Shown: positions 63,501-64,000 of the stretch, in pieces | How positions within the stretch are numbered: position 1 is the stretch's first letter | Layout of the letters: each line of letters starts with the position of its first letter | Assembly (NCBI GenBank): GCA_021613535.1 | Contig: CP075492.1 | Span: forward strand, 8,122,001 to 8,186,000 | Origin: Adineta vaga | Taxonomy: Eukaryota > Rotifera | Direction: 5' to 3' | DNA: 64,000 bases | The notes under the pieces: generated by a model | Databases searched by the model: none | Told to the model about the DNA's origin: nothing | The model's input: only the letters and a program-made list of their open reading frames with translations | Translations under genes and position numbers: made by a program

Positions 63501-64000
63501 TAACATCAATGAGAAATAAGAGCAAGAATGATTTAAACATTACTATTTAACAACTAAAACAAAACTAGATTCTATTCATTTAGATACATTCAGATGTGAT
63601 ATATTTGTACTAAATCATGTTTATGATCTACTTAGAATAGTAACAATTAAATTCAAGTAAACTTCAAAACATAGTTTCATGCAAAAACAACTTCGTAACA
63701 TCATTTTTCACTGCTGTTATCTATTTTAACATTTGAACTATCTCTACACATTTCCGTTTCCAATTAACTATTCATTTAGAAGTGAAATGTTCTGTGAACA
63801 AAATACCTACCTACCTATATGCAAAGAGCGTGTATTTTCACCCTTATTTCAATGTTTTTGATTGCACTGAGAAAATTCGTGTACTCCTCGTTTAGGTCAC
63901 ACTGTTACTTTGATTTCTCGATGTAAACAAGTAGTTTCAAGACAAATTCGTCTATTGCAAAATAATTTTTAATTTAAATGTAGAACGAAACATAATAGAA
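60511..64000. other. Upstream region of the KIF26-like gene, no gene seen
   Basis: About 3.5 kb to the window edge. Pyrimidine- and purine-rich tracts and many short frames, none with a recognisable domain or splice context. It may contain 5' exons of the KIF26-like gene that I could not identify. Confidence 0.45.

Overview
The window looks like nuclear DNA of a bdelloid rotifer (Adineta/Rotaria type). This rests on AT-rich sequence, densely packed genes cut by many 50-70 nt introns, clear animal genes (AP-3 beta, LMO4-like, KIF26-like, polycystin-1-like) beside genes of non-animal character (an OPT transporter, a bacterial-type PI-PLC), and an LTR retrotransposon with a third ORF encoding a DEDDy exonuclease, an arrangement reported from bdelloids. 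All gene models were assembled by eye from open frames, GT/AG borders and intron phase; multi-exon totals were checked for frame.

Layout. 0.6-2.6 kb: a C2-domain protein of unknown function and a small orphan protein. 2.8-7.3 kb: AP-3 complex beta subunit, 19 exons. 7.7-10.3 kb (minus): an LMO4-like LIM-only protein with a 1.6 kb first intron. 12.9-17.3 kb: one gene made of three tandem copies of a two-transmembrane, cysteine-rich module, one module per exon. 17.3-20.6 kb: mostly empty, with a possible gene relic. 20.6-21.8 kb (minus): an FkbM-type methyltransferase anchored in the membrane. 22.5-24.6 kb: a single-C2 protein and a type II membrane protein.

25.4-47.9 kb (minus) is one 35-exon gene of about 3,610 codons. 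It starts with a signal peptide, then four NHL beta-propellers of about 295 residues (one exon each), a Ser/Thr repeat stalk, a REJ-like region, GAIN/GPS, PLAT, 11 expected membrane segments and a polycystin channel domain: a polycystin-1-like receptor/channel with an unusual NHL ectodomain. Its fourth intron holds an 8.1 kb Ty3/gypsy-like LTR element (38.1-46.2 kb, plus strand, antisense to the host) with LTRs that look identical, a 5 bp CATAT target duplication, PBS, PPT, gag, pol behind a textbook -1 frameshift signal, and the exonuclease ORF3.

51.5-57.1 kb: OPT-family transporter, a PLAC8-family protein and a secreted PI-PLC-C1-type enzyme. 57.1-60.5 kb (minus): a KIF26/VAB-8-like kinesin relative with a degenerate motor lacking a recognisable P-loop. 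The remaining sequence (47.9-51.5, 53.6-55.1, 60.5-64 kb) shows no gene I can support. No tRNA, rRNA or CRISPR array was recognised.
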